From JBHGYD01 sp041920415 (lineage in GTDB: Bacteria; Bacillota; Bacilli; Bacillales; Anoxybacillaceae): 62,199 nt of DNA. The stretch lies in the NCBI GenBank assembly GCA_041920415.1, contig JBHGYD010000040.1, positions 1-62,199 of the forward strand. Direction: 5' to 3'. Below are positions 24,510 through 33,389 of this stretch, in pieces. Below the pieces are notes generated by a model. The model was not told the origin of the DNA and did no database searches. It was given only the letters and a program-made list of their open reading frames with translations. The position numbers and the translations under genes are program-made. Within the stretch, counting starts at the first letter, position 1, and every line of letters begins with the position of its first letter.

Positions 24510-26348
24510 ATGTTTTCAAGTAAATATTTTGATTCGAAAAACTATATAAAATTATATGTCGTAGTTATTTATTTTTTAGGAATATTTGTGTGTTTTTGGA
24601 AGAGTGATTTTCACGCTCAATCCCTAAAGGATTGGGTGTTAATTTATATGCTGTCAGCGTCTATTCTTTTATTAAGCTACTTTTCCATTCACCTTCCTCC
24701 GAAAGATAATTCATTTTCTATGGATTCGGCGATTTATTTAGCTTCTATGTTTTTATATGGAATTGAGTTAACAATTGATATTCTACTTATTAGTATCATT
24801 ATTGAATTGCTGTATAAAAGAAGAAGAGTGGCTTGGTGGAAGCATGTTTTTAACTTTTCGATGTATTGTTTAATGATGGTAGGGGCTTACTATTCCTTTT
24901 TATTATTTGGTGGGAAAATCGGTGAAATCAATACTCATAACTTGTTTCCATATATGATTAGCTTAGTAGTATATTTTAGTGTAAATGTTGCGTTGATGTT
25001 TCTATTTTTCTTTTTTTCTGGTCAAATATTCAAAGGTACTTTCGATATGGGAGTATTGTTAGAGTCCACTGTAAGTTATTTTGTCACTTTACTTCTTTCC
25101 CTCGTTTTAGCAATTTTACTAAATGACCAAAGATATTTCGGTCTATTTTTATTTACAGTTTTGGTCGTATTACTATCATTTGTTTTTAGAAAATTTTTAC
25201 GTTTATATCAAAACGTTTCTGAACGCGCCAATAAGGATTATTTAACAGGCTTGTACAACCACGGTTTTTTTAAGGAAACGTTGAAAGAGCAATTTATAAA
25301 TGCTAATCAGTCCAAGCAGCCGTTTTGTTTAGCGCTACTCGATTTAGATGATTTTAAAAAGTATAACGATCGCAACGGTCATCTTCAAGGAGATGCGTTG
25401 TTACAGTTTTTTGGAGAAATGTTGCAGACGGAAACAAAAGGAACGAATTATGTTGTAGCGCGATATGGTGGCGAAGAATTCGCGATTTTAATGCCGAATA
25501 CGACAAAAGAAGAGGCGTTTTCTTTTTTAAACCGGTTGCGCAAAAAAGTAAACGACACGTATTTTAATGGGGTTGAGCATATTCCTTACCGTTGCCTTTC
25601 TTTTTCATGCGGAATTGCTGAATATGAAAAAGGAATCTATGACAGCGGTGGGTTGATTCATAAAGCGGACCAAGCGCTCTATTACGCGAAAGCGCAAGGA
25701 AAAAATAATGTACAAATTTACGATGACAAAAATATTTGTTTGGATGAGATTGAGTTTAAAGAAGATTTAGACATAATGGAACAACAGTTAAAAATTTTTT
25801 TATCGAAAGATGTATATACATATCGCCATAGTAAGCGGGTGTTTAAATACGCCTTAGAATTTAGCGAAAAATTAGATTTAACAGACCATGAGAAGCACAC
25901 GCTCATTTTAGGGGCGTTAATTCATGATATTGGAAAAATAGAAGTACCGCGCGATATTTTGAACAAAAAAGAAAAGTTAGCTCCCCATGAATGGGAAATT
26001 ATTAAAAAACATGTCACATGGGGAAAAGAGATTTTAGCCGCTGAGAAACAGTTCGACGATTTAATCCCGCTAGTGGAGCTTCACCATGAACGATATGACG
26101 GAAAAGGTTATCCATATGGATTAAAGGGGGAAGAAATTCCAAAACTCGCTCGGATTTTATGCGTTATCGATTCGTTTGATGCGATGACAACCGAACGACC
26201 GTATCAGCGTACGAAAACGTTTGAAGAGGCGATTGAAGAATTGCGAAGATGTGCAGGAACACAGTTTGATCCGATATATGCGGAAATGTTTGCTGAGGTC
26301 ATTGAAACAAATTACTTACCTCGCCTAAAGGAGCACATGTCTAGTTAG
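24510..26348 (+). CDS. Membrane GGDEF / HD-GYP c-di-GMP protein
   Basis: A 612-residue protein with about seven N-terminal transmembrane helices (MASE-like sensor, residues 1-225), a GGDEF domain (about 235-400) with the active-site form RYGGEEFAIL, and an HD-GYP domain (about 420-600) with HDIGK and HHERYDGKGYP. Both catalytic motifs look intact, so it could both make and degrade cyclic di-GMP, or one domain could be regulatory. HD-GYP proteins normally hydrolyse c-di-GMP to GMP. ATG 24510 is weakly preceded by AAGG. It follows the DUF5317/micropeptide pair, which may sense or modulate it, and ends at a terminator. Confidence 0.9.
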   Translation: MFSSKYFDSKNYIKLYVVVIYFLGIFVCFWKSDFHAQSLKDWVLIYMLSASILLLSYFSIHLPPKDNSFSMDSAIYLASMFLYGIELTIDILLISIIIELLYKRRRVAWWKHVFNFSMYCLMMVGAYYSFLLFGGKIGEINTHNLFPYMISLVVYFSVNVALMFLFFFFSGQIFKGTFDMGVLLESTVSYFVTLLLSLVLAILLNDQRYFGLFLFTVLVVLLSFVFRKFLRLYQNVSERANKDYLTGLYNHGFFKETLKEQFINANQSKQPFCLALLDLDDFKKYNDRNGHLQGDALLQFFGEMLQTETKGTNYVVARYGGEEFAILMPNTTKEEAFSFLNRLRKKVNDTYFNGVEHIPYRCLSFSCGIAEYEKGIYDSGGLIHKADQALYYAKAQGKNNVQIYDDKNICLDEIEFKEDLDIMEQQLKIFLSKDVYTYRHSKRVFKYALEFSEKLDLTDHEKHTLILGALIHDIGKIEVPRDILNKKEKLAPHEWEIIKKHVTWGKEILAAEKQFDDLIPLVELHHERYDGKGYPYGLKGEEIPKLARILCVIDSFDAMTTERPYQRTKTFEEAIEELRRCAGTQFDPIYAEMFAEVIETNYLPRLKEHMSS

Positions 26349-26391
26349 TACGATATGCAAACAAGGCGATTTGTGCCCAATGTTCAGTTGA

Positions 26392-26419
26392 AACACTTGC
26401 CAATCGGCAGGTGTTTTTT
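26392..26419 (+). terminator. Rho-independent terminator after the c-di-GMP gene
   Basis: The stem aacacttgcc / ggcaggtgtt with a 4-nt loop is followed by a T-run. Confidence 0.88.
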
Positions 26420-26474
26420 GTATGTTTCGAATATGTCTTAACCTTTTCTATTCATTCGTTACCCATTTTTGTGG

Positions 26475-26508
26475 AAGCTGTTTCGCCATTGCCAGACAGC
26501 TTTTTTTT
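26475..26508 (+). terminator. Second terminator-like hairpin before fruR
   Basis: The stem aagctgt / acagctt is followed by eight T. It gives extra insulation of the fru operon. Confidence 0.7.
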
Positions 26509-26516
26509 CGTGAGTA

Positions 26517-26584
26517 TGAATGTTTTTGAATGTTTTTTGTCTTTGTTATGAAATTTATTGAATGAAAATGAATGTTTTTGATTG
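26517..26584. promoter_or_regulatory. Probable FruR operator: TGAATG repeats in 10-bp phase
   Basis: TGAATG occurs at 26517 and 26527, and again at 26559 and 26569 with TGATTG at 26579. Within each group the spacing is exactly 10 bp (hexamer plus four bases). The downstream group overlaps the -35 of the fruR promoter. Phased direct repeats are what DeoR-family sugar repressors usually bind, so FruR is the likely ligand. Confidence 0.7.
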
Positions 26585-26610
26585 ATTTTCGAAAAGTCTT
26601 ACGATATGAT
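26582..26610 (+). promoter_or_regulatory. SigA-type promoter of fruRKA
   Basis: The -35 TTGATT (26582-26587) is separated by exactly 17 bp from the -10 TATGAT (26605-26610). The sequence TGTAAACGGTTAAC just downstream matches a CcpA cre site at 12 of 14 positions, its last two bases deviating, so carbon-catabolite control is possible but unproven. Confidence 0.75.
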
Positions 26611-26659
26611 AAAAATGTAAACGGTTAACTTCATCTTTTTTATACAGGGAGGTGAAGGG

Positions 26660-27412
26660 GTGCTAACGGCGGAACGTCATCGTCTTATTTTAGAGTTACT
26701 AGCGGAAAAAAAAGTAGTGAAGTTACAAGAGCTCGTTGAGGCGACAGCTTCTTCGGAATCTACGATTCGTCGTGATTTAAGCCAATTAGAAAAAGAAAAA
26801 AAATTACGGCGCATTCATGGTGGTGCTGCTTTATTGCACCAAAAACGAGAAGAGTTAAGCGTTTTTGAAAAGTCAACAAAAAACATCAAAGAGAAGCGAA
26901 TGATTGCTCAATATGCAGCAAGCTTCGTTCGTGATGGAGACTGCATTTATTTAGATGCAGGAACGACAACGCTTGAAATGATTCCGTATTTAAACGCGAA
27001 AGATATCGTTGTTGTGACGAACGGGATTACGCATTTAGAAGCATTATTGGAGAAAGATATTCCTACTTATTTACTTGGTGGATTCATTAAAAAGAAAACA
27101 AAAGCATTAATTGGTCGCGGTGCGTTAAGTTCATTAGAAAATTATAGCTTTGATAAATGTTTTATCGGTGTAAACGGCATTCATCTCGATTATGGTTACA
27201 CAACACCGGACCCAGAAGAGGCAATGGTGAAAAGTTTAGCGATCAAACTTTCGCGGCAAGCGTATATTTTAGCGGATCATTCGAAAATCAATGAAAGTAC
27301 GTTTGCAAAAATTGCTGATTTACAAGATGCGACAATTATTACTGATGAATTAGATGAAGAATTATTGGAACTATACGAAGCCAAAACAGCAATCGAGGTT
27401 GTGACAAAATGA
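26660..27412 (+). CDS. fruR: DeoR-family fructose operon repressor FruR
   Basis: A 250-residue repressor with an N-terminal DeoR winged helix (ERHRLILELLAEKKVVKLQE, then SESTIRRDLSQLEKE and RRIHGGAALL) and a DeoRC sugar-phosphate domain (IYLDAGTTTLEM near residue 95, KCFIGVNGIHLDYG). It represses fruRKA, with fructose-1-phosphate as the likely inducer. GTG 26660 is the start, with GGGAGGTG upstream. It overlaps fruK by 4 nt (ATGA), showing translational coupling and autoregulation through the operator repeats upstream. Confidence 0.95.
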   Translation: MLTAERHRLILELLAEKKVVKLQELVEATASSESTIRRDLSQLEKEKKLRRIHGGAALLHQKREELSVFEKSTKNIKEKRMIAQYAASFVRDGDCIYLDAGTTTLEMIPYLNAKDIVVVTNGITHLEALLEKDIPTYLLGGFIKKKTKALIGRGALSSLENYSFDKCFIGVNGIHLDYGYTTPDPEEAMVKSLAIKLSRQAYILADHSKINESTFAKIADLQDATIITDELDEELLELYEAKTAIEVVTK

Positions 27413-28320
27413 TTTATACATGTACACTTAATCCTTCAGTCGACTATATCGTCGAAGTGAACGATTTTCGAATCGGTGAACTAAATAGAGCAACATATAC
27501 CGCTAAATTTCCAGGCGGAAAAGGAATTAATGTGTCTCGTGTGTTGAAGCGCCTTGGAGTGGAAAATACCGCTTTAGGGTTTATCGGCGGATTTACTGGG
27601 GCGTTTATTGAGCATGAATTGAGTCGAGAAAACATTCAGTTTGATTTTGTGAAAGTACCTGGAGATACGCGGATTAACATTAAATTAAAATCGGGAAAAG
27701 AAACAGAAATTAACGGACAAGGACCAACTATTTTTCCTGAGTGTGAAGAGGAATTAATGAAAAAAATTCAAGCGTTAAATAAAGACGATATCCTCGTTTT
27801 AGCAGGAAGTATTCCTTCATCGCTTTCCGCTGATTTTTATAAACAAATCGTGAAAAAAGCGAAAGAAGCAAACGTAAAAGTTGTTGTAGATACAAGCGGT
27901 CCTGCGTTAAAACAACTCATTGAATATAAGCCGTTTTTTATAAAACCAAACCATAAAGAGCTAGGGGAATTGTTTGATACAACGATTTCGTCGAAAGAGG
28001 ATGTCATCATATATGGGCGTCGATTAGTGGAGTTAGGAGTAGAACATGTCATTGTTTCAATGGCAGGAAATGGTGCGCTCTTTTTCAATCAAGAACAGAC
28101 GCTTTTTGCCGAAGCACCAAAAGGAACAGTAAAAAATTCTGTAGGTGCGGGCGATTCAATGGTTGCAGGATTTTTGGCGGCGTATACAAGCGGTCAGAGC
28201 ATTGAAACAGCATTTGCCTATAGTGTAGCAACCGGTAGCGCTACAGCGTTTTCTGAAGATTTATGCACGAAAGAAAAGGTAGAGCAGTTATTTAGTGAGG
28301 TAAAGGTCACTCGTGTATAA
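27409..28320 (+). CDS. fruK: 1-phosphofructokinase
   Basis: A 303-residue PfkB-family sugar kinase that converts fructose-1-phosphate to fructose-1,6-bisphosphate using ATP. It shows FPGGKGINVSRVLKRLGVE near residue 35, AGSIPSSL in the middle and the catalytic GAGDSMVAGFLA with the base Asp near residue 250. It is the second gene of fruRKA and sits between the repressor and the permease, so its substrate is well supported by context. Confidence 0.96.
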   Translation: MIYTCTLNPSVDYIVEVNDFRIGELNRATYTAKFPGGKGINVSRVLKRLGVENTALGFIGGFTGAFIEHELSRENIQFDFVKVPGDTRINIKLKSGKETEINGQGPTIFPECEEELMKKIQALNKDDILVLAGSIPSSLSADFYKQIVKKAKEANVKVVVDTSGPALKQLIEYKPFFIKPNHKELGELFDTTISSKEDVIIYGRRLVELGVEHVIVSMAGNGALFFNQEQTLFAEAPKGTVKNSVGAGDSMVAGFLAAYTSGQSIETAFAYSVATGSATAFSEDLCTKEKVEQLFSEVKVTRV

Positions 28321-28335
28321 GGGGGATTATTGTAT

Positions 28336-30198
28336 ATGAAAATAACGGATTTATTAACGAATGAAACGATCGTTCTCGATGTTAAAGCGAGAACGAAAGC
28401 GGAAGTGATTGATGAACTTGCGCAACAACTAAATAATGCAGGCGTATTGAATGATTTGAAAGCGTTTAAAGAAGCAATTTTTGCCCGCGAAGCGCAAAGT
28501 ACAACAGGAGTAGGCGATGGCATTGCCATTCCTCATGCGAAAACAGCTGCGGTGAAAACTCCTGCCGTTGCTTTCGGGCGTTCGAAGAGCGGAATCGATT
28601 ACGACGCGTTAGATGGGAAACCAAGCCATTTGTTTTTTATGATCGCGGCTCCAGAAGGCGCTAATAATACACATTTAGAGGCATTAGCCCGCCTATCAAC
28701 GATGTTGATGGACGCGTCTTTCCGTTCACAAATTGAAAGCGCTTCAACAGCACAAGAAGTGATTGAAATCATTCGCCAAAAGGAAGCGGAATTACAAGAG
28801 GAAAAAGAAGAAACTGTTTCATCGCGGAAAAAAATAGTAGCCGTAACCGCTTGTCCAACAGGAATTGCTCATACGTATATGGCGGCTGATGCATTAAAAG
28901 CGAAAGCAAAAGAAATGAATGTAGACATTAAAGTGGAAACAAATGGATCGAGCGGTGTCAAAAACGAATTAACCGCCAAAGAAATTGAAGAAGCGGTTGC
29001 GATTATTGTCGCTGCTGATAAGCAAGTGGAAATGGAGCGGTTTAGAGGAAAACATGTCATTCAAGTACCGGTCGCTCAGGCAATTCGAAATCCGCAGCAA
29101 CTGATTGAACAAGCATTAAAGCAAGACGCACCGATTTATCAAGGAAGTGGAGGAAAAATAGAAACACCACAAGCGAACCCGCGTACTGGTTTTTATAAAC
29201 ATTTGATGAACGGCGTATCGAATATGCTTCCGTTTGTTGTCGGTGGCGGTATTCTTATCGCCATCTCATTCATCTTTGGTATTAAAGCATTTGATCCGAA
29301 AGACCCATCCTTTAACCCGATTGCGAAAGCGTTGATGGATATTGGTGGCGGTAGTGCATTTGCGTTAATGGTTCCTGTTCTTGCTGGATTTATTGCGATG
29401 AGTATTGCTGATCGTCCTGGATTTGCGCCGGGAATGGTTGGCGGTTTTATGGCGGCAAATGGTGGCGCTGGCTTTTTAGGTGGTTTGATTGCTGGTTTTC
29501 TAGCGGGTTATTTAGTCGTTGGCTTAAAGAAACTATTCAGTCGTTTACCACAATCTCTTGAAGGAATTAAACCAGTATTAATTTATCCGCTGTTTGGGGT
29601 TTTACTAACAGGTCTTGTGATGATGTATGTCGTGATTGATCCGGTCAAAGCATTAAATGATGGAATGAAACATTGGCTTTCTAATATGGGAACAGGAAAC
29701 CTTGTTTTATTAGGATTGATTCTTGGCGGAATGATGGCAGTTGATATGGGTGGTCCGATTAATAAAGCTGCGTTTACGTTTGGACTTGCGATGATTGATG
29801 CAGGTAATTACGCGCCGCATGCGGCCATTATGGCAGGTGGAATGGTGCCGCCATTAGGATTAGCACTTGCAACGACGTTCTTTAAAAACAAATTTACAAA
29901 AGCAGAACGCGAAGCAGGAAAAACGTGCTATATTATGGGAGCATCGTTTATTACAGAAGGTGCGATTCCATTTGCGGCTGCTGATCCAGTGCGTGTGATT
30001 CCTTCCATTATTGTCGGATCTGCAATTGCTGGGGCATTGACGATGTTGTTTGGAATCGGTCTTCCAGCTCCACACGGTGGAATTTTCGTCATCCCAATTG
30101 TAAAAGGAAATCCATGGTTATATGTACTTGCCATTTTAATCGGTTCGGTTGTCACAGCACTTATGGTTGGATTGTGGAAAAAAGAAGTAAAAGAATAA
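28336..30198 (+). CDS. fruA: Fructose PTS transporter EIIABC
   Basis: A 620-residue fused PTS permease. The order is EIIA-fru (phosphorylated His67 in GIAIPHAKT), EIIB-fru (Cys173 in VTACPTGIAHTYMAADAL) and an EIIC membrane domain from about residue 290 (MLPFVVGGGILIAISFIF, DMGGPINKAAFTFG, GLPAPHGGIFV). It takes up fructose and delivers fructose-1-phosphate to FruK. ATG 28336 is favoured over TTG 28330 because of its distance from AAGGGGG. A terminator follows directly, ending the operon. Confidence 0.96.
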   Translation: MKITDLLTNETIVLDVKARTKAEVIDELAQQLNNAGVLNDLKAFKEAIFAREAQSTTGVGDGIAIPHAKTAAVKTPAVAFGRSKSGIDYDALDGKPSHLFFMIAAPEGANNTHLEALARLSTMLMDASFRSQIESASTAQEVIEIIRQKEAELQEEKEETVSSRKKIVAVTACPTGIAHTYMAADALKAKAKEMNVDIKVETNGSSGVKNELTAKEIEEAVAIIVAADKQVEMERFRGKHVIQVPVAQAIRNPQQLIEQALKQDAPIYQGSGGKIETPQANPRTGFYKHLMNGVSNMLPFVVGGGILIAISFIFGIKAFDPKDPSFNPIAKALMDIGGGSAFALMVPVLAGFIAMSIADRPGFAPGMVGGFMAANGGAGFLGGLIAGFLAGYLVVGLKKLFSRLPQSLEGIKPVLIYPLFGVLLTGLVMMYVVIDPVKALNDGMKHWLSNMGTGNLVLLGLILGGMMAVDMGGPINKAAFTFGLAMIDAGNYAPHAAIMAGGMVPPLGLALATTFFKNKFTKAEREAGKTCYIMGASFITEGAIPFAAADPVRVIPSIIVGSAIAGALTMLFGIGLPAPHGGIFVIPIVKGNPWLYVLAILIGSVVTALMVGLWKKEVKE

Positions 30199-30219
30199 TA
30201 GATAAAATCAGCAAAAAAG

Positions 30220-30250
30220 CGGAGTGGGAATGTTCCTGCTCCGTTTTTTT
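30220..30250 (+). terminator. Rho-independent terminator of fruRKA
   Basis: The stem cggagtgggaa / ttcctgctccg ends in a run of seven T. Confidence 0.92.
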
Positions 30251-30342
30251 AGGACGAAATCTTACCAAAATCTCATGAAAGTAGGGGTACATCTGTGATA
30301 AAATAAACGGTTGTAAATGCTGCTAAAGGAGTTTGTGTATAG

Positions 30343-31206
30343 ATGAAATCATTTCTTCAGCTAAATACGATATTTGTTAGTATCTTAATAGAGTCATTCC
30401 CTTTTGTGTTAATTGGTGTCTTTATTTCTAGTATCATTCAAATGTTTGTCACCGAACAGATGATAGAAAGATGGATACCGAAAAATAAAGTATTAGCGGT
30501 ATTGTATTCCACATTAATCGGGGCGCTGTTTCCCGGGTGTGAATGCGGGATTGTGCCGATTACGCGCCGTTTAGTGGCAAAAGGAGTCCCGTTATATGCA
30601 GCGATTCCGTTTATGTTAACAGGACCCGTCATCAACCCGATCGTTTTGTTTTCGACGTATATCGCGTTTGGTAGTAATATAAAAATGGTTCTTTACCGTT
30701 CGATTTTTTCATGTATGGTTGCTATCATCATTGGTTTGGTGTTGTCGGTGCAATATAAAGATAACCAATTGAGAAAAAAAGAGGTTGTTCGTGTGGCACC
30801 TTCTCGTTCATTAAAAGAAAAATGGATAGGGACGCTCGAGCATACGATCGATGAGTTTTTCTCAACAGGAAAGTATTTAATTATTGGTGCGTTCGTCGCT
30901 TCGACGATGCAAACGTATGTGAAAACGTCAACGCTTCTGGCAGTTGGACAAGGGAAAATGTCTTCGTCGCTGGTCATGATGGCTCTTGCTTTTGTTCTGT
31001 CTTTATGTTCCGAAGCGGATGCGTTTATTGCTTCTTCGTTCCAAAACACATTCTCATTTGGGGCATTGACTGCATTTTTAGTATATGGTCCGATGTTGGA
31101 TATTAAAAATACGCTTATGCTTTTACAATCGTTCAAAACGCGTTTTGTTATTGTGTTGATTGCCTATATCACCATTTTCGTGTTTGTCGGTTCATTATTC
31201 ATTTAG
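30343..31206 (+). CDS. ycgR: YcgR-like permease (UPF0718 / ArsP_1 family)
   Basis: A 287-residue membrane protein with about eight helices, typical of the ArsP_1 permease family. The key motif FPGCECGIVPITRRLVAKG with its two cysteines, and PFMLTGPVINPIV after it, are hallmarks; LCSEADAFIASSFQ is the second repeat's signature. Family members export organoarsenicals or move other metals; the B. subtilis protein of this type is uncharacterised. AAGGAG precedes ATG 30343 at 11 nt. It forms an operon with ycgQ, which follows after 12 nt. Confidence 0.85.
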   Translation: MKSFLQLNTIFVSILIESFPFVLIGVFISSIIQMFVTEQMIERWIPKNKVLAVLYSTLIGALFPGCECGIVPITRRLVAKGVPLYAAIPFMLTGPVINPIVLFSTYIAFGSNIKMVLYRSIFSCMVAIIIGLVLSVQYKDNQLRKKEVVRVAPSRSLKEKWIGTLEHTIDEFFSTGKYLIIGAFVASTMQTYVKTSTLLAVGQGKMSSSLVMMALAFVLSLCSEADAFIASSFQNTFSFGALTAFLVYGPMLDIKNTLMLLQSFKTRFVIVLIAYITIFVFVGSLFI

Positions 31207-31218
31207 GGGGTGAAATGG

Positions 31219-32070
31219 ATGCTTCGCACGTACATTTTGCTTGGATTTACATTTTTGTTTTTTCACTTGCATGTAACGGGAGATATAAGCAAGTATATTA
31301 ATATGCGATATTCGTATTTATCATTCAGTGCGATTTTTATTTTTGCCTTTCTTACCATTGTTCAGTTTATCATTGCCAATCGAAAAGAGCCGGATCATCA
31401 CTGTCATGATGAAGCGTGTTGTCACCACCATCATGAAGAAGAACAAGTAAAATGGAAAAAAGCTCTCAATTACATCGTGTTTATTTTTCCGATTGTTTCG
31501 GCGTTATTCTTCCCGATTGCCACGCTAGATTCAGACATTGTCAAAGCGAAAGGATTTCACATACCGGGATTTGATACAAAAAGCGAAGACCCGTTCGCGC
31601 AACGTCAGTTTCTTCGTCCTGACACAAGCATTTACTACGGAAAAGATGGCTATGATGACTTAATGCGAAAAGAATTGGCACGGTTTTCAAATAAATCTCA
31701 TCTTGTGCTCAACGATCAAAATTATTTGAAGGCGATGGAAACAATTTATCAGTTTCCGGGACAGTTTAGTGATAAAGAGATTGAGTTTGATGGATTTGTT
31801 TACCATGACGAAACAACGAATAAAAACCAATTATTTGTTCTACGTTTTGGTATCATTCATTGCGTGGCTGATTCAGGAGTTTTCGGATTATTGACGGAGT
31901 TTTCCGAAACACCGCGCTTAAAAAACGATGAATGGATTCATGTGAAGGGGAAATTATCAACAATTTATTATCAACCGTATAATGCAACGATTCCATATGT
32001 TGAAGTAGAATCATGGCACACGATTAAACAACCAGAAGAACCATACGTATTTCGTGGATATGATAATTAG
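31219..32070 (+). CDS. ycgQ: YcgQ-like protein with a His/Cys-rich loop (TIGR03943 family)
   Basis: A 283-residue protein with three or four N-terminal membrane helices and a C-terminal extracytoplasmic domain (about 120-283, with KEIEFDGFVYHDE and WIHVKGKLSTIYYQ). Between helices 2 and 3 lies a metal-binding-looking loop, HHCHDEACCHHHHEEEQ, near residues 58-75. ATG 31219 has AGGGGG 8 nt before it. The partner YcgR is a permease, so together they probably handle a metal ion or its complex; which metal cannot be read. The family is conserved in bacilli but of unknown function. Confidence 0.82.
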   Translation: MLRTYILLGFTFLFFHLHVTGDISKYINMRYSYLSFSAIFIFAFLTIVQFIIANRKEPDHHCHDEACCHHHHEEEQVKWKKALNYIVFIFPIVSALFFPIATLDSDIVKAKGFHIPGFDTKSEDPFAQRQFLRPDTSIYYGKDGYDDLMRKELARFSNKSHLVLNDQNYLKAMETIYQFPGQFSDKEIEFDGFVYHDETTNKNQLFVLRFGIIHCVADSGVFGLLTEFSETPRLKNDEWIHVKGKLSTIYYQPYNATIPYVEVESWHTIKQPEEPYVFRGYDN

Positions 32071-32280
32071 AAAAGCGGAGCCGAGCGCTTAACGCCGTAA
32101 GGAAAATGTTCTTCCGACGAGAAATGCTTGCATTTCGACGGAGGAAGGTTATTTTCCACTAGCTGCGCCTGCGATTACTCGGCGCATGTCAGCGAAGATG
32201 CTGATTCAAGCAGTTGACACGTTGCGAGGCGAGCTAGACAGCAAGAAAAGCGAAGGCGATTCGCCTATCCCTGATGTGCG
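32071..32280. repeat. Intergenic repeat with a long nested palindrome
   Basis: A 210-base GC-rich block directly after ycgQ. Bases 32101-32157 form nested arms: ggaaaat/attttcc, then cttcc/ggaag, then aaatgc/gcattt around a 2-nt loop. Outer parts contain gagccgagcgc and ggcgcatg-type short inversions. The block starts aaaagcggagc, like the minus-strand start of the block at 9975-10094. It looks like a family of bacillar intergenic elements. Confidence 0.55.
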
Positions 32281-32292
32281 CATAGTACTATG

Positions 32293-32323
32293 AAAAAGCA
32301 CCCGCAAAAAGCGGGTGCTTTTT
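32293..32323. terminator. Bidirectional terminator after the ycg operon
   Basis: A perfect 13-bp stem aaaaagcacccgc / gcgggtgcttttt with a 5-nt loop works in both directions. Confidence 0.92.
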
Positions 32324-32363
32324 CAATGAGAACGTGGCGATGTTAGAAGAAATCGAAGCCTTA

Positions 32364-33296
32364 TTAATCACGAAAATCGCAATCAAGCACTTCACCAAGT
32401 TTTAGGTATTTCAGTCGTTCATCCTCTAGGTGGCGTCGCTTCCATTCGGCGAGTAGACGGTCGAGCGCTTCTTTTGGTGTATCGTCAGCGAGACGGAATG
32501 CGCCGTAATGCATCGGAATAAACGTTGTCGCTTTACAATCAAGAAACGCTTGTACCGCTTCTTCAGGAGTGACGTGTTGCGGTCCCATAAACCATTCTGG
32601 TTCATAAGCACCGATCGGCAGAAGTGCATAGTCGATAGAAAAGCGCTCGCCAATCTCACGAAAGCCGCGGAAATAGCCGCTGTCACCAGCAAAATAAAAA
32701 GTTGGTTTATTGTCGGCTTGAATGACCCAGCCTCCCCAATGCGATGTATTCATATCGAATAATGTTCGTCTCGTCCAATGCTGCGCGGGAACAAAGGTGA
32801 ACGTTACGCCGTTATACTGTTTTTCTTCCCACCATGAAAATTCGGTAACATGTTGATATCCTTTTCGGAAAAATAAGCGACCAAGCCCAACAGGAACGAA
32901 AAAATGAGGATTTCCTTTTAACTTTCGGATGCTTGGGAAGTGTAAATGATCGTAATGTCCATGGGAAATGAGAACAACATCTACATTCGGCATATCATCA
33001 ATCACAATTCCCGGTGCGGTCAGCCGCTTCGCTGTCCCCATTCGCGCCGCCCAAACAGGGTCAGTGACAATCGTTAGGCCGTTTTGTTGAATGACAAACG
33101 TCGAATGCCCTACCCATGCAAGTAGCGTGCGCGAGCGGTTTGTATGAAGCTGTTTGTGTTCTTGCGTGTTGACATGAGGAACTTGATAAGAAAGGTCTTT
33201 TTGTTTCCTTCTTCGTTCCTTTTGCCATCTTCGAAAATCAGCAAACGTTTTTTTCATCGATATGTTGTCCAAATTTTCATACCGTTTCTGTCCCAT
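32364..33296 (-). CDS. MBL-fold metal-dependent hydrolase (NAPE-PLD/UlaG-like)
   Basis: A 310-residue metallo-beta-lactamase-fold protein. Zn ligands are in ISHGHYDHLHFPS (about residue 135), PAQHWTRRT, FAGDSGYFRG and PMHYGAF. The spacing and the GHSTFVIQQNGLTIVTDPVW start fit the N-acyl-phosphatidylethanolamine phospholipase D / UlaG-like group, which cleaves phosphodiesters or lactones. The start is ATG 33296 because GGAG precedes it at good spacing. Substrate is unknown. It is probably monocistronic and divergent from the YjbQ-like gene. Confidence 0.87.
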   Translation of the reverse strand: MGQKRYENLDNISMKKTFADFRRWQKERRRKQKDLSYQVPHVNTQEHKQLHTNRSRTLLAWVGHSTFVIQQNGLTIVTDPVWAARMGTAKRLTAPGIVIDDMPNVDVVLISHGHYDHLHFPSIRKLKGNPHFFVPVGLGRLFFRKGYQHVTEFSWWEEKQYNGVTFTFVPAQHWTRRTLFDMNTSHWGGWVIQADNKPTFYFAGDSGYFRGFREIGERFSIDYALLPIGAYEPEWFMGPQHVTPEEAVQAFLDCKATTFIPMHYGAFRLADDTPKEALDRLLAEWKRRHLEDERLKYLKLGEVLDCDFRD

Positions 33297-33389
33297 TGCA
33301 CTCCATCCTTTTTTTGCGTACATTTAAGTTAAAAGTAACAAAAATCACTTTTACTTGACAAATGATTAATACGAGAATGGGGGAACGGT

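Noticed and set aside
26616..26629. CcpA cre site at the fruR transcription start
   Set aside because: TGTAAACGGTTAAC deviates at the last two conserved bases, so it is mentioned only as a possibility.
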